From: an uncultured Clostridia bacterium
Lineage (GTDB): Bacteria > Bacillota_A > Clostridia > Oscillospirales > Oscillospiraceae
Assembly: GCA_947167435.1 (NCBI GenBank)
Contig: CAMVIC010000084.1
Location: 1 to 6,679 of the forward strand
Reading direction: 5' to 3'
DNA: 6,679 bases
The translations under genes and the position numbers were made by a program. Under the pieces are notes generated by a model. It was not told where the DNA came from and did not search any database. It worked only from the letters and a program-made list of their open reading frames with translations. Every line of letters begins with the position of its first letter. Within the stretch, counting starts at the first letter, position 1. This document shows positions 6,291 to 6,679 of the stretch, one piece after another.

Positions 6291-6679
6291 ATGTCTGAAA
6301 ACATCATTTACTGCTATTCCGGCTCCGGCCATTGCCTGAATATGGCAAAGAGCATCGCCGCCCGGCTGGGGGACACGGATATCGTTCTGATGCGCAGCTT
6401 CCCCGCAAAGACGGACGCCACCGAAGCAAAACGGGTGGGCTTTGTGTTCCCCTGCTACGGCGGCGGTCTGCCCGGCGACGTGGAGAGCTATATCAAGGCC
6501 ATCCGCATTGCACCGGACGCCTATAAATTCGCCGTGGAGCAGTTTGCAGGCTATAAGGGCTGCGGATTGCACAAAATCGACCAGATCGTAAACCTGGACT
6601 ACTGGAATACGGTCTCTAACCACTCCACCTGTATCTGGCTCATGCCCCATCATCTGACTTTCCCGCCCACCACGGCCAA
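6291..6679 (+). CDS. Flavodoxin-like domain protein, EFR1-type; 3' end beyond window
   Basis: ATG 6291 is preceded by a perfect AGGAGG (6280-6285) with 5-nt spacing. The frame stays open to the right edge, giving 129 codons. The N-terminus MSENIIYCYSGSGHCLNMAK is the FMN-phosphate loop of a flavodoxin fold (compare SGTGNSL in related proteins), followed by VGFVFPCYGGGLPGDVESYI and an AGYKGCGLHKID segment, then CIWLMPHHLTFPP, where related proteins carry an MP-type motif. This pattern belongs to the EFR1 family, in which the flavodoxin domain is usually followed by a two-[4Fe-4S] ferredoxin domain; that part would lie outside the window, so it is not shown here. The role is likely cytoplasmic electron transfer, partner unknown. 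It is divergent from the TetR gene and shares a 213-nt intergenic region with it. The loop has His14 and Cys15 where Asn-Ser is common. Confidence 0.82.
   Translation, partial: MSENIIYCYSGSGHCLNMAKSIAARLGDTDIVLMRSFPAKTDATEAKRVGFVFPCYGGGLPGDVESYIKAIRIAPDAYKFAVEQFAGYKGCGLHKIDQIVNLDYWNTVSNHSTCIWLMPHHLTFPPTTA

Noticed and set aside
1..6679. CRISPR arrays, tRNA or rRNA genes, insertion sequences, phage or defence genes
   Set aside because: I see no regularly spaced repeats, no tRNA-like cloverleaf, and no transposase, integrase or nuclease motifs on either strand.

Overview
The window is GC-rich, densely coded bacterial DNA. It reads like a chromosome segment of an anaerobic, probably gut-type Clostridia (Firmicutes). 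The grounds are strong AGGAGG-type ribosome binding sites, a flavodoxin-like EFR1-type gene start with the motif style I associate with Oscillospiraceae and relatives, a DhaS-like TetR regulator, and a cellobiose/chitobiose-phosphorylase-type GH94 enzyme. The taxonomic placement is inference only. There is no gene-free stretch longer than about 215 bases, and I see no RNA genes, insertion sequences, CRISPR arrays or att sites.

Region 1 (1-2912, + strand) is a three-gene run: the 3' part of a DUF1349 concanavalin-like protein (1-513), an amidohydrolase of the N-acyl-D-amino-acid deacylase type (536-2113), and a HAD-family phosphatase (2143-2865). The gaps are 22 and 29 nt, each with a Shine-Dalgarno, so an operon is likely. 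It ends at a strong hairpin with T-tracts on both strands (2876-2912), which also serves the gene converging from the right.

Region 2 (2928-6144, - strand) is a small sugar-phosphorolysis unit. A TetR-family regulator (5442-6077) lies just upstream of an 802-residue GH94 phosphorylase (2928-5336). The phosphorylase has its own near-consensus promoter, TTGACA-N17-TATACT, whose -35 box overlaps the regulator's stop codon. A 14-bp inverted repeat, TGACA-N4-TGTCA, covers that -35 box and is the best operator candidate in the window. Such an enzyme would be cytoplasmic and would split an imported beta-linked disaccharide with phosphate, giving a sugar 1-phosphate and a free sugar. No transporter or surface hydrolase for it lies in the window.

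Region 3 (6102-6679) is a divergent intergenic region carrying the regulator's promoter on the left, short inverted repeats, and a TATAAT-containing promoter for a flavodoxin-like gene (6291 to beyond the right edge, + strand).

The most notable sequence signals are residue changes inside recognisable enzymes. The GH94 protein has Gln where the relatives I recall have the phosphate-contacting His. The amidohydrolase keeps its metal-site residues but lacks the Lys and Arg positions linked to substrate-carboxylate binding in D-aminoacylases. Both changes suggest chemistry or specificity that transferred annotations would misstate. I found no evidence of a wholly new multi-gene system.
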